DNA of 59,360 nucleotides, taken from positions 1-59,360 of the forward strand of contig JAJCXO010000060.1 of assembly GCA_029263395.1 (NCBI GenBank), given 5' to 3'. The stretch is from Acidobacteriota bacterium. Its GTDB lineage: Bacteria; Acidobacteriota; Thermoanaerobaculia; Multivoradales; J023. Positions 17,365 through 26,739 of the stretch are shown piece by piece (within the stretch, counting starts at the first letter, position 1; each line of letters starts with the position of its first letter). The notes beneath the pieces were generated by a model. That model did not search any database, had not been told where the DNA came from, and worked only from the letters and a program-made list of their open reading frames with translations. The position numbers and the translations under genes are program-made.

Positions 17365-20300
17365 ATGAGCCTCTCTCTCGAATCCTTCGAATCGATTGGC
17401 AGCGAGCGGTTCGTGATCCGAGAGAAACTGGGGTCTGGTGCGTTCGGCGATGTATTTCGCGCTTACGATCAAGAGCTCCAAACGACGGTTGCGCTCAAGA
17501 CGCTGCATCGCGCCGATCCCGCCGCGATCTACCACTTCAAGAATGAGTTCCGTTCGTTGTCGGGTGTCACTCATCCGAACCTCGTGCAACTCTTCGAGCT
17601 GCTGTCGAAAGATGATCGCTGGTTCTTCACCATGGAGTTGGTGGAAGGGCTGAACTTTGTCGAGTATTCGGGTGCCACCGCTGAGGAACTGTCCGATACG
17701 ACACAGGTGCACCCACTGCCGGCACCGGTGGTGCAGCACGATTTCGATCGACTGCGCCGGGCCCTGCGTCAACTCGCTGAGGGACTCTGTGCACTTCACC
17801 GAGCTGGCAAGCTGCACTGCGACATCAAGCCGACGAACCTGCGGGTGACCGCCGATGGTCGCCTTGTACTGCTGGACTTCGGGTTGGTCCATGATCTCAC
17901 CAGCCAGATGTTCCAGACCATGGTGGGTGAAGTCAGAGGGACGCCGGCCTATATGTCACCCGAGCAAGCAGTGGGTCGAGATGTCTCGGAAGCCAGCGAT
18001 TGGTTCGCGGTGGGCGGCGTGCTGTACGAAGCGTTGACGGGTGAGTTGCCGTTTCGTGGCTCGCCGTTGCAAGTCCTCAAGGATAAGCAGCGAAGTGATG
18101 GGCCGTCGCCGAGAAAGCGTGTGCCTTATCTGCCCGATGACTTGGCGGAGCTTTGTGAGGGCCTGTTGCTGCGCGATTCGTCGGCGCGACTGACCGGAGA
18201 ACAGGTGTTGGATCGCCTCGGTGGCGGTTGGATGGGGTTGCCCGAGCTTGCGGTCATGCGCGACCGCAGTCTCTTCGTCGGACGCGAGATGCAGTTGGCG
18301 GCCTTGGATGAAGCGTTCGAGTCGCCGCGCGAAGGGGAGGCAGTGGCGGTGTTTGTGCGCGGTGCCTCAGGTATGGGTAAAACGGCGCTGGTCGGTCGAT
18401 TTATTGATCAGGCCAGGCGCCAGTACCCGAGGTTGGTTGTGTTGGCTGGCCGCTGTTACGAACGTGAGTCGGTGCCATATAAGGGGCTCGACTCCTTGAT
18501 TGATGCCCTGAGCCGGTATCTCAAGCATCTACCGTTCGATGACGCGGCGGCACTCATACCGACGCATGTGGAAGCGCTGGTCCGTCTGTTCCCTGCCTTG
18601 AGGCGGGTCGAGGCGGTGGCTGCGGCATCAACCGAGGATCTACCGGTGCGCGACGGACGTGAGCAGCGTACCCAGGTCAGGTCGGCCTTGGGCGAGCTTC
18701 TGGTGCGAGTGGCAGAGCGCTCTCCGGTCATTCTGTTCATTGATGACTTGCAATGGGGTGATCGCGACAGTGCCGAGCTTCTTGCCGATTTGTTGACGAG
18801 CCCGAAACCACCGGCGGTCATGCTCATCGGTTGTTATCGCGACGATGTGACCGAAGAGGGGCCTCTGCTGGGGCGCCTTCTGGCTCAGCAATTCAGGGAA
18901 GGTGCCAGAGTGCGCGAGTTGCTCGTGCAGGAGCTGTGGTTTTCCGAAGCCTGCGAGCTTGCCCTCAAGCTGCTCGGCGAGCGACGGTCGCCGGCTTTGG
19001 CGTTGGCACGGGCCATCGCACGGGAGTCCAAGGGCAGCCCTTTTTTTATTGCCGAGATGGTTCGTTATTCGAACTCGGAGCTCGGCTACGCTGGCATGCT
19101 CGGCTACCCTGAGGAGTCCGCTCCGAGTGGTTTGAGCCTGGAGAGTTTGATACGCACCCGCCTGGCGCGGCTTTCGGACCCAGCGCGGCGGCTTCTAGAC
19201 CTGGTCGCCGTTGCAGGGCGACCCGTGGCCTTCGATATCGCCGTCGAGACGGCAGATCTCGACACGGAGTCGCAGGCGGCTCTCAAGATTCTGTTGGCGG
19301 GCAGCCTGGTGAGAATGTTGGATTCCCCGCAAAGGGAGCTCGAGACACATCATGACCGGATTCGAGAGTCTGTCCTCGCAGAGTTGGATGAAGCGCAACG
19401 TGCCCACCTTCACCGGCGGTTGGCAGAGGCGTTGGAAACCTCTGGTCGGGCCGACCCTGAAACCCTGGCGATGCATTTCTACATGGCTGGGGACAGTCCG
19501 CGGGCCACCGAGCTGGCGGAAGTGGCGGCTCAGAATGCTCTCGGTGAGTTGGCTTTCGATCGCGCCGCTCGGTTGTTGCGTTTGGCCCTCGACCTGGAGA
19601 CCGATTCCGAGGCCCGCTGTCGACTCTTGGTAGATCTTGGGTTCGCGTTGGTCCATGCCGGCCGCCGGCCACAAGCGGGGAGTGCCTACCTGGCGGCAGC
19701 GGACGCGAGTACTGGAATGCGGGCCTTGGAGTTGCGTCGGCGCGCTGCTCTGCAGCAGTTTTTGGGCGGCGACTTTGATGGTTGTCTGACGTCCCTCGAG
19801 ACAGTGTTGGCTTCGGTGAAGGTCGAGTTATCGACCAACACCACGAGGGCTGTGGGGTCGGTCGCCTGGCGACGACTCAAGCTGCGGGTGTGGGGATTCC
19901 GTCGCACCGCAAGGCGGCGGGCCGTCGAACATTCTGGATCCCCCGCAGGGCTCCCGGCTTCGGCACAAGAGCTATGGCGTCTCGATGTGTTCTGGTCGGC
20001 GTTTGTGGTCTGTCTGCGAAATCCGTTTCGTGCGATGGAGTTCCTGTCGCGGTATCAGCAACTGGCACTCGAGGTTGGCGAGCCCGTGCACTTGCTGCAC
20101 GCAACGGCGCTGGAAGTTGCGGTCTCGGCTTGTCGAGGCTCTCGAGCCGCGCCCCGTACGCGACGGTTGTTACGGACGATGACCAACCTCGCAGAAGAAA
20201 TCGACGACCCGAGTGCCCTTGCCGAGGCCCGTTATGTGGCGGGTTTGGCCGCCCTGCTCGAGAGCCGGTTACAAGATGCCTGTCATTTGCTCCAGAGCTC

Positions 20301-21162
20301 CGAGGTGTTGTGGCATCGAAGTTCTTCAGATGTCTTCTGGCGTGCTGGGCAAGTGCGGGTCGAGTGGATCCAAACGCTGATTTTGCGCGGGCATCTGCGT
20401 GAGGTGGTGGATCGTTTACCGAGTATGTTGCGCGACGTCGCGGCCAAAGGCAATCTCTACGACGAGACCGACCTACGCAGTCGAGCGGCCTGGGTGGTTC
20501 GACTGGCGATAGATCAGCCGCAAGAAGCGATGAAAGAGATCCACAAAGCCCAAGCGTTGCTGGAGCGCCAGATGGACAGTGAGTTGTGGGCCTACACTGG
20601 CTTCCATCTGCTCCATTTTCAGCACCTGCTAGGACGCGTCGAGATCTTGCTGTATCGCGGGCGTAATCTCGAAGCCTGGAGGGTGCTGGAGCAGAGCTGG
20701 GGGCGCGTGACAAGATCGCTCTACTTTCGAATTCAGATCTTGCGGATCGAATTGTTGGGACTGCGCTGTCGTGCGGCGGTGGCAGCGGCAGCGGCGCTCG
20801 GCCAAGAATCAAGAGCGGCGCGTGCGATCGTGGAACGCGTCGCCGGCGACATCCGTCGGTTAGCGAGAGAGAAGCTTTCCTGGTCCAAAGGGTTATCGTG
20901 TCTGATCCGCGCCTGCACCGCGACCCTCGACGAGCAGCCGACGTTGGCAGCAGATCTGCTGGCAACAGCAGCGAGAGAGTTCGACAGCGCTGGTTTCGAG
21001 TTGTACGCAGTTGCCTGTCGCTATCGGCGAGGTCAGCTGCTGGCGCCGGCGGCCCAAAACAGCCTCCTTGAGGCGATGGGTTGGATGGAAAAAGAAGGTA
21101 TTCTCCGGCCTGACCGCATGGTTGCTGTGATGGTCCCCGGCCGTTGGCCGACCGAGATCTGA
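17365..21162 (+). CDS. Ser/Thr protein kinase fused to an AAA+/STAND ATPase and helical repeats
   Basis: 1,265 residues. Kinase domain (~10-285): glycine loop GSGAFGDVF, Lys45 in VALKTL, catalytic loop HCDIKPTN, DFGLVHD, and GTPAYMSPEQ. The usual HRD is HCD, so this is a non-RD kinase whose activation may not need activation-loop phosphorylation. ATPase domain (~300-560): FVGREMQL, Walker A GASGMGKTA, Walker B VILFIDDLQWGD. The remaining ~700 residues are helical, TPR-like repeats (AEALETSGRADPETLAMHF onward). The architecture matches the PknK/AAA_16 class of large soluble signalling proteins. No membrane segment is present, so it should act in the cytoplasm. A Rieske ferredoxin gene follows after ~120 bases. 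Confidence 0.9.
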   Translation: MSLSLESFESIGSERFVIREKLGSGAFGDVFRAYDQELQTTVALKTLHRADPAAIYHFKNEFRSLSGVTHPNLVQLFELLSKDDRWFFTMELVEGLNFVEYSGATAEELSDTTQVHPLPAPVVQHDFDRLRRALRQLAEGLCALHRAGKLHCDIKPTNLRVTADGRLVLLDFGLVHDLTSQMFQTMVGEVRGTPAYMSPEQAVGRDVSEASDWFAVGGVLYEALTGELPFRGSPLQVLKDKQRSDGPSPRKRVPYLPDDLAELCEGLLLRDSSARLTGEQVLDRLGGGWMGLPELAVMRDRSLFVGREMQLAALDEAFESPREGEAVAVFVRGASGMGKTALVGRFIDQARRQYPRLVVLAGRCYERESVPYKGLDSLIDALSRYLKHLPFDDAAALIPTHVEALVRLFPALRRVEAVAAASTEDLPVRDGREQRTQVRSALGELLVRVAERSPVILFIDDLQWGDRDSAELLADLLTSPKPPAVMLIGCYRDDVTEEGPLLGRLLAQQFREGARVRELLVQELWFSEACELALKLLGERRSPALALARAIARESKGSPFFIAEMVRYSNSELGYAGMLGYPEESAPSGLSLESLIRTRLARLSDPARRLLDLVAVAGRPVAFDIAVETADLDTESQAALKILLAGSLVRMLDSPQRELETHHDRIRESVLAELDEAQRAHLHRRLAEALETSGRADPETLAMHFYMAGDSPRATELAEVAAQNALGELAFDRAARLLRLALDLETDSEARCRLLVDLGFALVHAGRRPQAGSAYLAAADASTGMRALELRRRAALQQFLGGDFDGCLTSLETVLASVKVELSTNTTRAVGSVAWRRLKLRVWGFRRTARRRAVEHSGSPAGLPASAQELWRLDVFWSAFVVCLRNPFRAMEFLSRYQQLALEVGEPVHLLHATALEVAVSACRGSRAAPRTRRLLRTMTNLAEEIDDPSALAEARYVAGLAALLESRLQDACHLLQSSEVLWHRSSSDVFWRAGQVRVEWIQTLILRGHLREVVDRLPSMLRDVAAKGNLYDETDLRSRAAWVVRLAIDQPQEAMKEIHKAQALLERQMDSELWAYTGFHLLHFQHLLGRVEILLYRGRNLEAWRVLEQSWGRVTRSLYFRIQILRIELLGLRCRAAVAAAAALGQESRAARAIVERVAGDIRRLAREKLSWSKGLSCLIRACTATLDEQPTLAADLLATAAREFDSAGFELYAVACRYRRGQLLAPAAQNSLLEAMGWMEKEGILRPDRMVAVMVPGRWPTEI

Positions 21163-21284
21163 CCATCCGAGACGGCGTGTTTCCGCTAGTGTCGTTCGAG
21201 AGTGGCGGTGCTAGAATCCGCGGCGTTCGACCACCCCTCAAAGACATCCAGAAGATTGCCTACCAGGCTTATAAGGAGCGCATC

Positions 21285-21599
21285 ATGGGAGAGTTTGTAA
21301 AGATCGGTAAGGCCTCCGAAATAGACGACAAGTGCGCGAAATGTGTCGAGGTCAAAGGACACAGCATCGCTGTCTTCAACCTCGGAGGAGAGTTTTACGC
21401 GATCGACGATTTATGCACTCACGAAGAAGGGCCACTCAGTGAGGGGCATATCGAAGGTGAGGAAGTCGAGTGCCCATGGCACGCTGCCCGGTTCAATATC
21501 AAGACCGGCAAGGCATTGTGTGCACCGGCCTGCGAAGATCAGCCGGTATTCAACATCCGCGTGGTCGATGGCGACCTCGAGGTCGAAATCGGCGACTAG
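21285..21599 (+). CDS. Rieske-type [2Fe-2S] ferredoxin
   Basis: 104 residues from the ATG at 21285, which has AAGGAG six bases upstream; the same frame stays open further 5' but without a comparable site. Cluster ligands Cys44-x-His46 and Cys63-x2-His66 lie in CTHEEGPL and CPWHAARF, the Rieske pattern, with length typical of soluble ferredoxin components (NirD/BphF-like). It would pass single electrons to an oxygenase or reductase, none of which is adjacent. The last codons and stop (GGCGACTAG) are repeated at 21613-21621. Confidence 0.93.
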   Translation: MGEFVKIGKASEIDDKCAKCVEVKGHSIAVFNLGGEFYAIDDLCTHEEGPLSEGHIEGEEVECPWHAARFNIKTGKALCAPACEDQPVFNIRVVDGDLEVEIGD

Positions 21600-21621
21600 T
21601 ACGCGGTACGGGGCGACTAGC
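21591..21621. repeat. Duplicated 9-bp segment containing the stop codon
   Basis: GGCGACTAG, ending in the ferredoxin stop at 21597-21599, is repeated at 21613-21621. Confidence 0.7.
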
Positions 21622-21835
21622 AAGATTCAGCCCGAGAACGCATCGAGAGCTCGGTCGGCCTTGTGGGCTGCCGCAGCAGCTCTGGAAACTCGCCGGATCT
21701 ATTGCAAGATGCCTTAGGCCTTGTTATGCCGCCGGCTGCGAGAGGCCCAAAAGTGCGAGGCTCAAACACGCTCGCTGCTTGCTTGCTCCACAAGGCCTCC
21801 CTCCCTGAGCCAAAAACGACAAAACTGGACGAGAT

Positions 21836-22924
21836 CTAGCAAGCAGTGTCGAGACTGCTCTGAGTTGTGGCTGATGCCGCGGGGTAGTGATCGACGGCGA
21901 CTGGCCTGTGATTGAGGACAGAGTCGGGGATTTGGCTGGCGGCCAGGGCCAAAATTCCCGGATCGCAGCTGGAGGAGGGGCCGTGCTCGCTCAGGGTACG
22001 GCGCCAGAATCGGGCTCCCGGCTGGCCGTTGAAGAGGTGCATGAGGTGTCTCGTGATCCGGCTGAGGGGGATCCCCTGGCGATGCCATCGCTCAAGATAC
22101 CGAACGAGGCCCTCGATGACTTGACGACGACTCGGTGAGGGTTGTTGCGAACCGAAGAAGCGAGCGTCTGCCTCGGCGAATAGGAACGGATGATCGTAGG
22201 CTGCACGTCCGATCATGACGCCGTCGACATGGCTCAGGTGCTCCTGGGTACTGTCCATCGAGGTGATGCCGCCATTGATTTCGATTCGCAAGTGCGGCAG
22301 CTCACGTTTGAGGCGATAGACGTCGTCGTAACGCAGCGGTGGGATCTGGCGGTTCTCTTTGGGGCTCAAACCGCTCAACCAGGCTTTTCGGGCGTGTACG
22401 CTGAAGCGGTCACAGCCGGCGGCGGCGACGGTCTCGACGAAGCTTCGCATGTGCTCGTAGGTGTCGAGGTCGTCGACTCCGATGCGATGTTTGACTGTGA
22501 CCGGAATCGGCGCGGCGTGACGCATGGCGGCGACGGCATCGGCGACGCGCTGAGGCTCGGCCATCAAGCAGGCTCCGAAGCTGCCTTTTTGCACTCGCTC
22601 GCTCGGGCAGCCGACATTGAGGTTGACCTCGTCGTAACCCAAGTCAGCGGCCACGGCGGCGCAACCTGCCAGTTCGTTGGGGTCATCACCACCGAGTTGG
22701 AGGGCCAGTGGCTTCTCTACCAAATCAAAGCCAAGCAATCGATCACGGTCCCCTTTGAGAATCGCTCCGGTGGTCACCATCTCCGTGTAGAGCAACACAT
22801 GGCGAGTGATTTGACGCATGAAGACGCGGTAATGCCGATCCGTGCGATCCATCATCGGCGCGACACTCAACGGCCAATGTTGTCCACGTACGCCTCGAAT
22901 CTGTGATGGCTCTAGATGTTGCAT
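21836..22924 (-). CDS. dusA: tRNA-dihydrouridine synthase A
   Basis: 362 residues. FMN-dependent Dus TIM barrel: SVAPMMDRTDRHYRVFMR at the start, YTEMVTTGAIL, LQLGGDDP, the catalytic Cys in NLNVGCPSERVQKGSFGACLM, KHRIGVDD, FSVHARKAWL, INGGI and VMIGRAAYDHP. The DRTDRH and SERVQKGSFGA variants are those of DusA, which reduces U20/U20a in the tRNA D-loop with NADPH. It starts 75 bases after the end of the kinase-aminotransferase gene on the same strand. A promoter of its own was not recognised. Confidence 0.94.
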   Translation of the reverse strand: MQHLEPSQIRGVRGQHWPLSVAPMMDRTDRHYRVFMRQITRHVLLYTEMVTTGAILKGDRDRLLGFDLVEKPLALQLGGDDPNELAGCAAVAADLGYDEVNLNVGCPSERVQKGSFGACLMAEPQRVADAVAAMRHAAPIPVTVKHRIGVDDLDTYEHMRSFVETVAAAGCDRFSVHARKAWLSGLSPKENRQIPPLRYDDVYRLKRELPHLRIEINGGITSMDSTQEHLSHVDGVMIGRAAYDHPFLFAEADARFFGSQQPSPSRRQVIEGLVRYLERWHRQGIPLSRITRHLMHLFNGQPGARFWRRTLSEHGPSSSCDPGILALAASQIPDSVLNHRPVAVDHYPAASATTQSSLDTAC

Positions 22925-22967
22925 GTCATGAGATATTGCTGGTCGAAGATGTTGCTGGTCAGACCAG

Positions 22968-23008
22968 GGTCTCTTGGAGAGGGTCTCTAGGAGAGGTCTT
23001 TAGGAGAG
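22968..23008. repeat. Three 13-14 bp tandem units spanning a stop codon
   Basis: GGTCTCTTGGAGAG, GGTCTCTAGGAGAG and GTCTTTAGGAGAG follow head to tail (22968-22981, 22982-22995, 22996-23008). The last unit contains the TAA stop (minus strand, 23000-23002) of the kinase-aminotransferase gene. Confidence 0.8.
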
Positions 23009-25345
23009 CTCGGCGAGTACCTGGTCGAGATCGTATAGGAGGTCGTCTGCGTTGCCTCGGGTGAAGGTCAGCGGTGGCTTGATCTTGATCACATTGTAGA
23101 GTGGCCCATCGGTGCTCAGCAGGTAACCCCGGTGTTTCATGCGATCCACAACTTCACTCGCTTCATCGGCAGCAGGCTCGAGGGTCTCCAAGTTCTTCAC
23201 GAACTCGGCTCCCAGGAAAAGTCCGCGCCCACGGACGTCGCCGATCAGTGGGTAACGTTGCTTCAAGCCTTCCAATCCTCGGAGGAGATGGTCCCCAACC
23301 TCCAAAGCGTGCGCTTGCAGACCCTCTTGTTCGATGACATCGAGCACCGCCAGCCCGACGGCGCACGATACCGGATTACCGCCGAAGGTGTTGAAGTACT
23401 CCATACCATTGTCGAAAGCGGCAGCAATTTCGGGCGTTGTGATGACGGCTGCCAACGGGTGGCCGTTGCCGATCGGTTTGCCGATCGTGACGATGTCGGG
23501 AACGATGCCCTGGGTCTCGAAGGCCCAAAAATGGCTGCCGACTCGACCGAAACCGACCTGAACCTCGTCCAACACGCAAACACCACCCGCCGCACGCACA
23601 TGTTGGAAGGCATACTTAAAATAGCCCTCAGCGGGCACAATCTGGCCGCCGCAGCTGAGTATCGACTCGCTGAAGAAGGCGGCGAAGCCATGCCGGGATT
23701 GACGCAACTGTTCCACCGCCGTCGCCACCTCTGCTGCATACATCTCGCCAGTCTGGGGAGTCTCCGCCGGATGTCGCTGGCGGAAGGTGTCTGGCATAGT
23801 CACTTTGCGGACGTGGTCCGGCGTGCCGAGCCCGCCGGGACCATCGTGTTTATAGGGGCTGATCTCGATCAGACAGCCGGTATGGCCGTGGTAGTCGCCG
23901 TCGACGACCGCGATGCCTTGGTGGCCGGTGAAGGTGCGGGCAAGCCGGAGGGCCAGATCATTGGCCTCGCTGCCGGTACACACGAAATAACAAACGCTGA
24001 GCGGGTCAGGCAAGGTCGCAACCAGGCGTTCGGCATAGTTGGCCAGATTGTCGTGGAGATACCGTGTATTGGTATTCAGCCGCGCCATCTGCCGGCGGTT
24101 GGCGGCGACAACCTCTGGATGACAGTGTCCGACGTGGCAGACGTTGTTGACACAGTCGAGAAACGGTCGACCCGAGTTGTCGAAGAGGTATTGCATCCAG
24201 CCACGGACAATCTTCAGAGGTTGCCGATAGGACAGGCTCAACGACGGCCCGAGATGCCTGCGTCGGGTTTCCAAGATCTCTTCAGGAGATCGTCCGAGCT
24301 CGCGGGCATCCGCCTGGTTGCGTCCGCAGGCGTTGTCGAAACACTGTCGCGCAACCTCCAGGTCAACCCCGGCGAGCCGGTCCATGACGTCCCAAGCCGG
24401 GCCTTCACTGACTGTGACGTAAGAGTCGTCGGGCCGCTCGAGCTTGCGGCTTGCCGAAATCGTGACGCTGACCGCGAGCCGAGCCCTAATAGCTGGGAAC
24501 AGAGCCTCCAGCTCGAGGTCGTCGAGAGGACGGACAGCATGGTAGCCGGTGACGACTTCAGCGGCCGCGGCGAGCGGATGTGAGGAGCCGAACATGGCGT
24601 AGGCGGCGGCGATGGCCAGGCCAAAAACTTGCCGGCTGTGGACTAGGTCACCAAAGTCGATCAGGCTCACCGCTCGTACATCCTGGGTGTCGGACACCAG
24701 AACATTGTGATCATTGCCGTCGTTGTGGATGACACCGGCGGGAAGATTGTCCAGGATCGGTATGACGTGTTGCTCGAACTCGGTGAGGAATTGTTCGGCG
24801 AGGAACCGGCGTCTGGCAGGCTGGATCGTGGCGGTGTTGGCCCACTGGGTAGATGCGCGGGTGAGGTCCCAGACCAGATCACGGTGTGCTGCGGGATGAT
24901 CAAAGTCTGCGAGCTCACGATCGATTGTCGCAATGAGGTGACCAAGGCTGCGCAGCAGTTCCGGGGAACGTCGGGGGACTCCAGCCAACGACGACCCTGG
25001 AAGGAAAGTCAGCAAGTGAGCGATGTGCCGGGTTCCACGTTCGCCTTTGATTTCGGTCAGCAGAGCGCCGTCCAGAGATGGCAAGGGTGTCTGAACCGTA
25101 CCGGTTGAAAGGCGTGACGCCAGATGCTCCAGTGCTCGAACCTGTGCCTCGAGCATACTCTGAGTTTCGTCGGCGTTGGCAATCTTCAAGACCCTGATCT
25201 GGCCGCCGGGATCGCGCAGTTGGAAGTTCTGACTACGCTCTCCGGGTAGGCTTTCGATGTCTCCTTCCAGGCCATAGAGACGGCGGGCCAGATGGCGAGC
25301 GTCTTCGGTGGTGAGGCTAGGGATCGACGGATTTTCTGTGGTCAT
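23000..25345 (-). CDS. APH-family kinase fused to class III aminotransferase-like (phospholyase-type) domain
   Basis: 781 residues from the ATG at 25345 with GGAGAG just upstream; a longer frame exists but lacks a site. Residues ~20-340 are an APH/choline-kinase fold: [13 protein letters not shown] (Brenner motif with the catalytic Asp) and LIDFGD. Residues ~370-780 are a PLP fold-type I class III aminotransferase: [30 protein letters not shown], and the PLP-binding Lys in [11 protein letters not shown]. Hydroxylysine kinase is an APH protein and its partner PHYKPL (like ethanolamine-phosphate phospholyase) is a class III aminotransferase relative, so one chain may phosphorylate an amino alcohol and then eliminate phosphate. 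It overlaps the aspartokinase gene by 29 bases in a SAM-riboswitch operon, so a homoserine-like substrate is possible. The substrate is inference. Confidence 0.85.
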   Translation of the reverse strand: MTTENPSIPSLTTEDARHLARRLYGLEGDIESLPGERSQNFQLRDPGGQIRVLKIANADETQSMLEAQVRALEHLASRLSTGTVQTPLPSLDGALLTEIKGERGTRHIAHLLTFLPGSSLAGVPRRSPELLRSLGHLIATIDRELADFDHPAAHRDLVWDLTRASTQWANTATIQPARRRFLAEQFLTEFEQHVIPILDNLPAGVIHNDGNDHNVLVSDTQDVRAVSLIDFGDLVHSRQVFGLAIAAAYAMFGSSHPLAAAAEVVTGYHAVRPLDDLELEALFPAIRARLAVSVTISASRKLERPDDSYVTVSEGPAWDVMDRLAGVDLEVARQCFDNACGRNQADARELGRSPEEILETRRRHLGPSLSLSYRQPLKIVRGWMQYLFDNSGRPFLDCVNNVCHVGHCHPEVVAANRRQMARLNTNTRYLHDNLANYAERLVATLPDPLSVCYFVCTGSEANDLALRLARTFTGHQGIAVVDGDYHGHTGCLIEISPYKHDGPGGLGTPDHVRKVTMPDTFRQRHPAETPQTGEMYAAEVATAVEQLRQSRHGFAAFFSESILSCGGQIVPAEGYFKYAFQHVRAAGGVCVLDEVQVGFGRVGSHFWAFETQGIVPDIVTIGKPIGNGHPLAAVITTPEIAAAFDNGMEYFNTFGGNPVSCAVGLAVLDVIEQEGLQAHALEVGDHLLRGLEGLKQRYPLIGDVRGRGLFLGAEFVKNLETLEPAADEASEVVDRMKHRGYLLSTDGPLYNVIKIKPPLTFTRGNADDLLYDLDQVLAELS

Positions 25346-26729
25346 GAGACTCTCCATCAGTATCGGTAACATGACTGGCTTGCGGCGGAAACTCGAGGCG
25401 GTCATGAATCAATACGCAATGTAATAACCGTACTGTCGAGCGTAACATGGAGCGCTCGATCAGTAAGGTTTTCACTCGGGTTGCAGAGCCCGACAAGGCA
25501 AGGTCTTTGACGACAACCCCGCCCTGGGATAGAGCCTGCAAAAGCGGCAGATTCATCTCTGGTCCACCGATCGCAGCCACCAAGGCGAGCTCCTCGCGTT
25601 GTAAGACCTGCATCGAATGCCGCTCGATGATGTCGGCAATGTGCTCGCTTTGGTCGCTGCGAGCGACCAGCGAGTAGGTTCGCCCGGGATTCTCCCAACT
25701 CAACAGCAAGGGCGGTTCGGCGAGTTGGCCGAAGGCATTCAGGTCGGTGACGTGCCCGGGACCACTCTGCGGTGTTTGCACCAGAAAGCGGACCACCTCT
25801 GGGATTGCGGTAATTGCACGCACCGCGGATCCCTCGGGCTGGACGGCGTCGATACGGGTGCCCGGACCCTTCGGTTGCCGGCTGTTGCGGATGATGGCTG
25901 GGATGCCGCGAGTCAACAGGGGCCTCAGGGTCTGGGGATGTAGGACACGGGCGCCAAAGCAGGCCAGGTCGGTGGCCTCGCTGTAGGTCAAATGGGGCAG
26001 CGTCGTGGCCTCCGGTACCCACCGCGGCTCGGCACTCAACACACCGTCGACATCGGTCCAGATCTCTACCTCGTCGGCGTCGAGTGCCATCGCGAGCAGG
26101 GTTGCCGAGAGGTCCGAAGCCCCTCGGCCGAGCGTCGTCGTGTGGCCCAGGGAATCGCTGCCGATAAAGCCGCTGACCACCGGGATCTCACCGGGCAAGC
26201 AGTCGCCGAGGACCTGCCCGACCCGCCGACAGGTTTCGATGGGTTCAACGGCTGATCGGCCGGGGGGGCCGGTGGCGATCAACCGCGATCCATCGATAGT
26301 TGTGGCCCGCAGACCTCGAGACTCGAGCACTGCGGTCACTAGCGGCGCCGACAATCGTTCGCCGGTCGCGAGAATCTGATCGCGGGTCGACGGCGGGCAT
26401 TCGCCGAGCAAGCTGACGCCATCGAGCAGGCGTCGAAGTTGTTCCATGGTCGAGCGGACGTGGTCCGCATAGGACTGCTGTTGCAAGTCCCCCAGACCGG
26501 CAGGTATGGCACGGTGGTGTCGATCCGCTAGCAGATCGATCAGAGGATTCAGCGACCTGCCTGCCACGGCTCGGGTCGTCGCAAGGGTGAGCGTGTTGGT
26601 CACTGTTGCGAGGGCTGAGACCACCACCACTATTGGGCCTCCTTGGCTCGCCCTGCGGATGATCGAGGCTGCCTGTTGGACCCGATCCTGGCCGTCGAGA
26701 GAGGTACCGCCAAACTTCAAGATGCGCAT
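25317..26729 (-). CDS. Aspartate kinase
   Basis: 470 residues. Amino-acid kinase fold with KFGGTSL at residues 5-11, VVVVSALATVTNTL, GERLSAPL, TLGRGASDLSATLLA, WTDVDGVLSAEPRWVPEA and FGARVLHPQTLRP, all typical of aspartokinase. After ~residue 310 come ACT-like regulatory segments (SLVARSDQSEHIADIIERH, LVAAIGG). Its closest relatives appear to be the ThrA-type N-terminal kinases, but the homoserine dehydrogenase half is absent. It makes aspartyl phosphate, the entry to Lys/Thr/Met. It starts 10 bases after metB and overlaps the downstream kinase-aminotransferase start by 29 bases, so it belongs to the riboswitch-controlled operon and probably serves methionine supply. Confidence 0.92.
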   Translation of the reverse strand: MRILKFGGTSLDGQDRVQQAASIIRRASQGGPIVVVVSALATVTNTLTLATTRAVAGRSLNPLIDLLADRHHRAIPAGLGDLQQQSYADHVRSTMEQLRRLLDGVSLLGECPPSTRDQILATGERLSAPLVTAVLESRGLRATTIDGSRLIATGPPGRSAVEPIETCRRVGQVLGDCLPGEIPVVSGFIGSDSLGHTTTLGRGASDLSATLLAMALDADEVEIWTDVDGVLSAEPRWVPEATTLPHLTYSEATDLACFGARVLHPQTLRPLLTRGIPAIIRNSRQPKGPGTRIDAVQPEGSAVRAITAIPEVVRFLVQTPQSGPGHVTDLNAFGQLAEPPLLLSWENPGRTYSLVARSDQSEHIADIIERHSMQVLQREELALVAAIGGPEMNLPLLQALSQGGVVVKDLALSGSATRVKTLLIERSMLRSTVRLLHCVLIHDRLEFPPQASHVTDTDGESHDHRKSVDP

Positions 26730-26739
26730 CGTGTACCCC

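Noticed and set aside
19877-21247. Leftward 456-codon frame
   Set aside because: Antisense shadow of the large kinase gene; Pro/Arg/Ser-rich with no motif.
23132-24583. Long rightward frame of 483 codons
   Set aside because: Antisense shadow of the kinase-aminotransferase gene, whose motifs are unmistakable on the minus strand.
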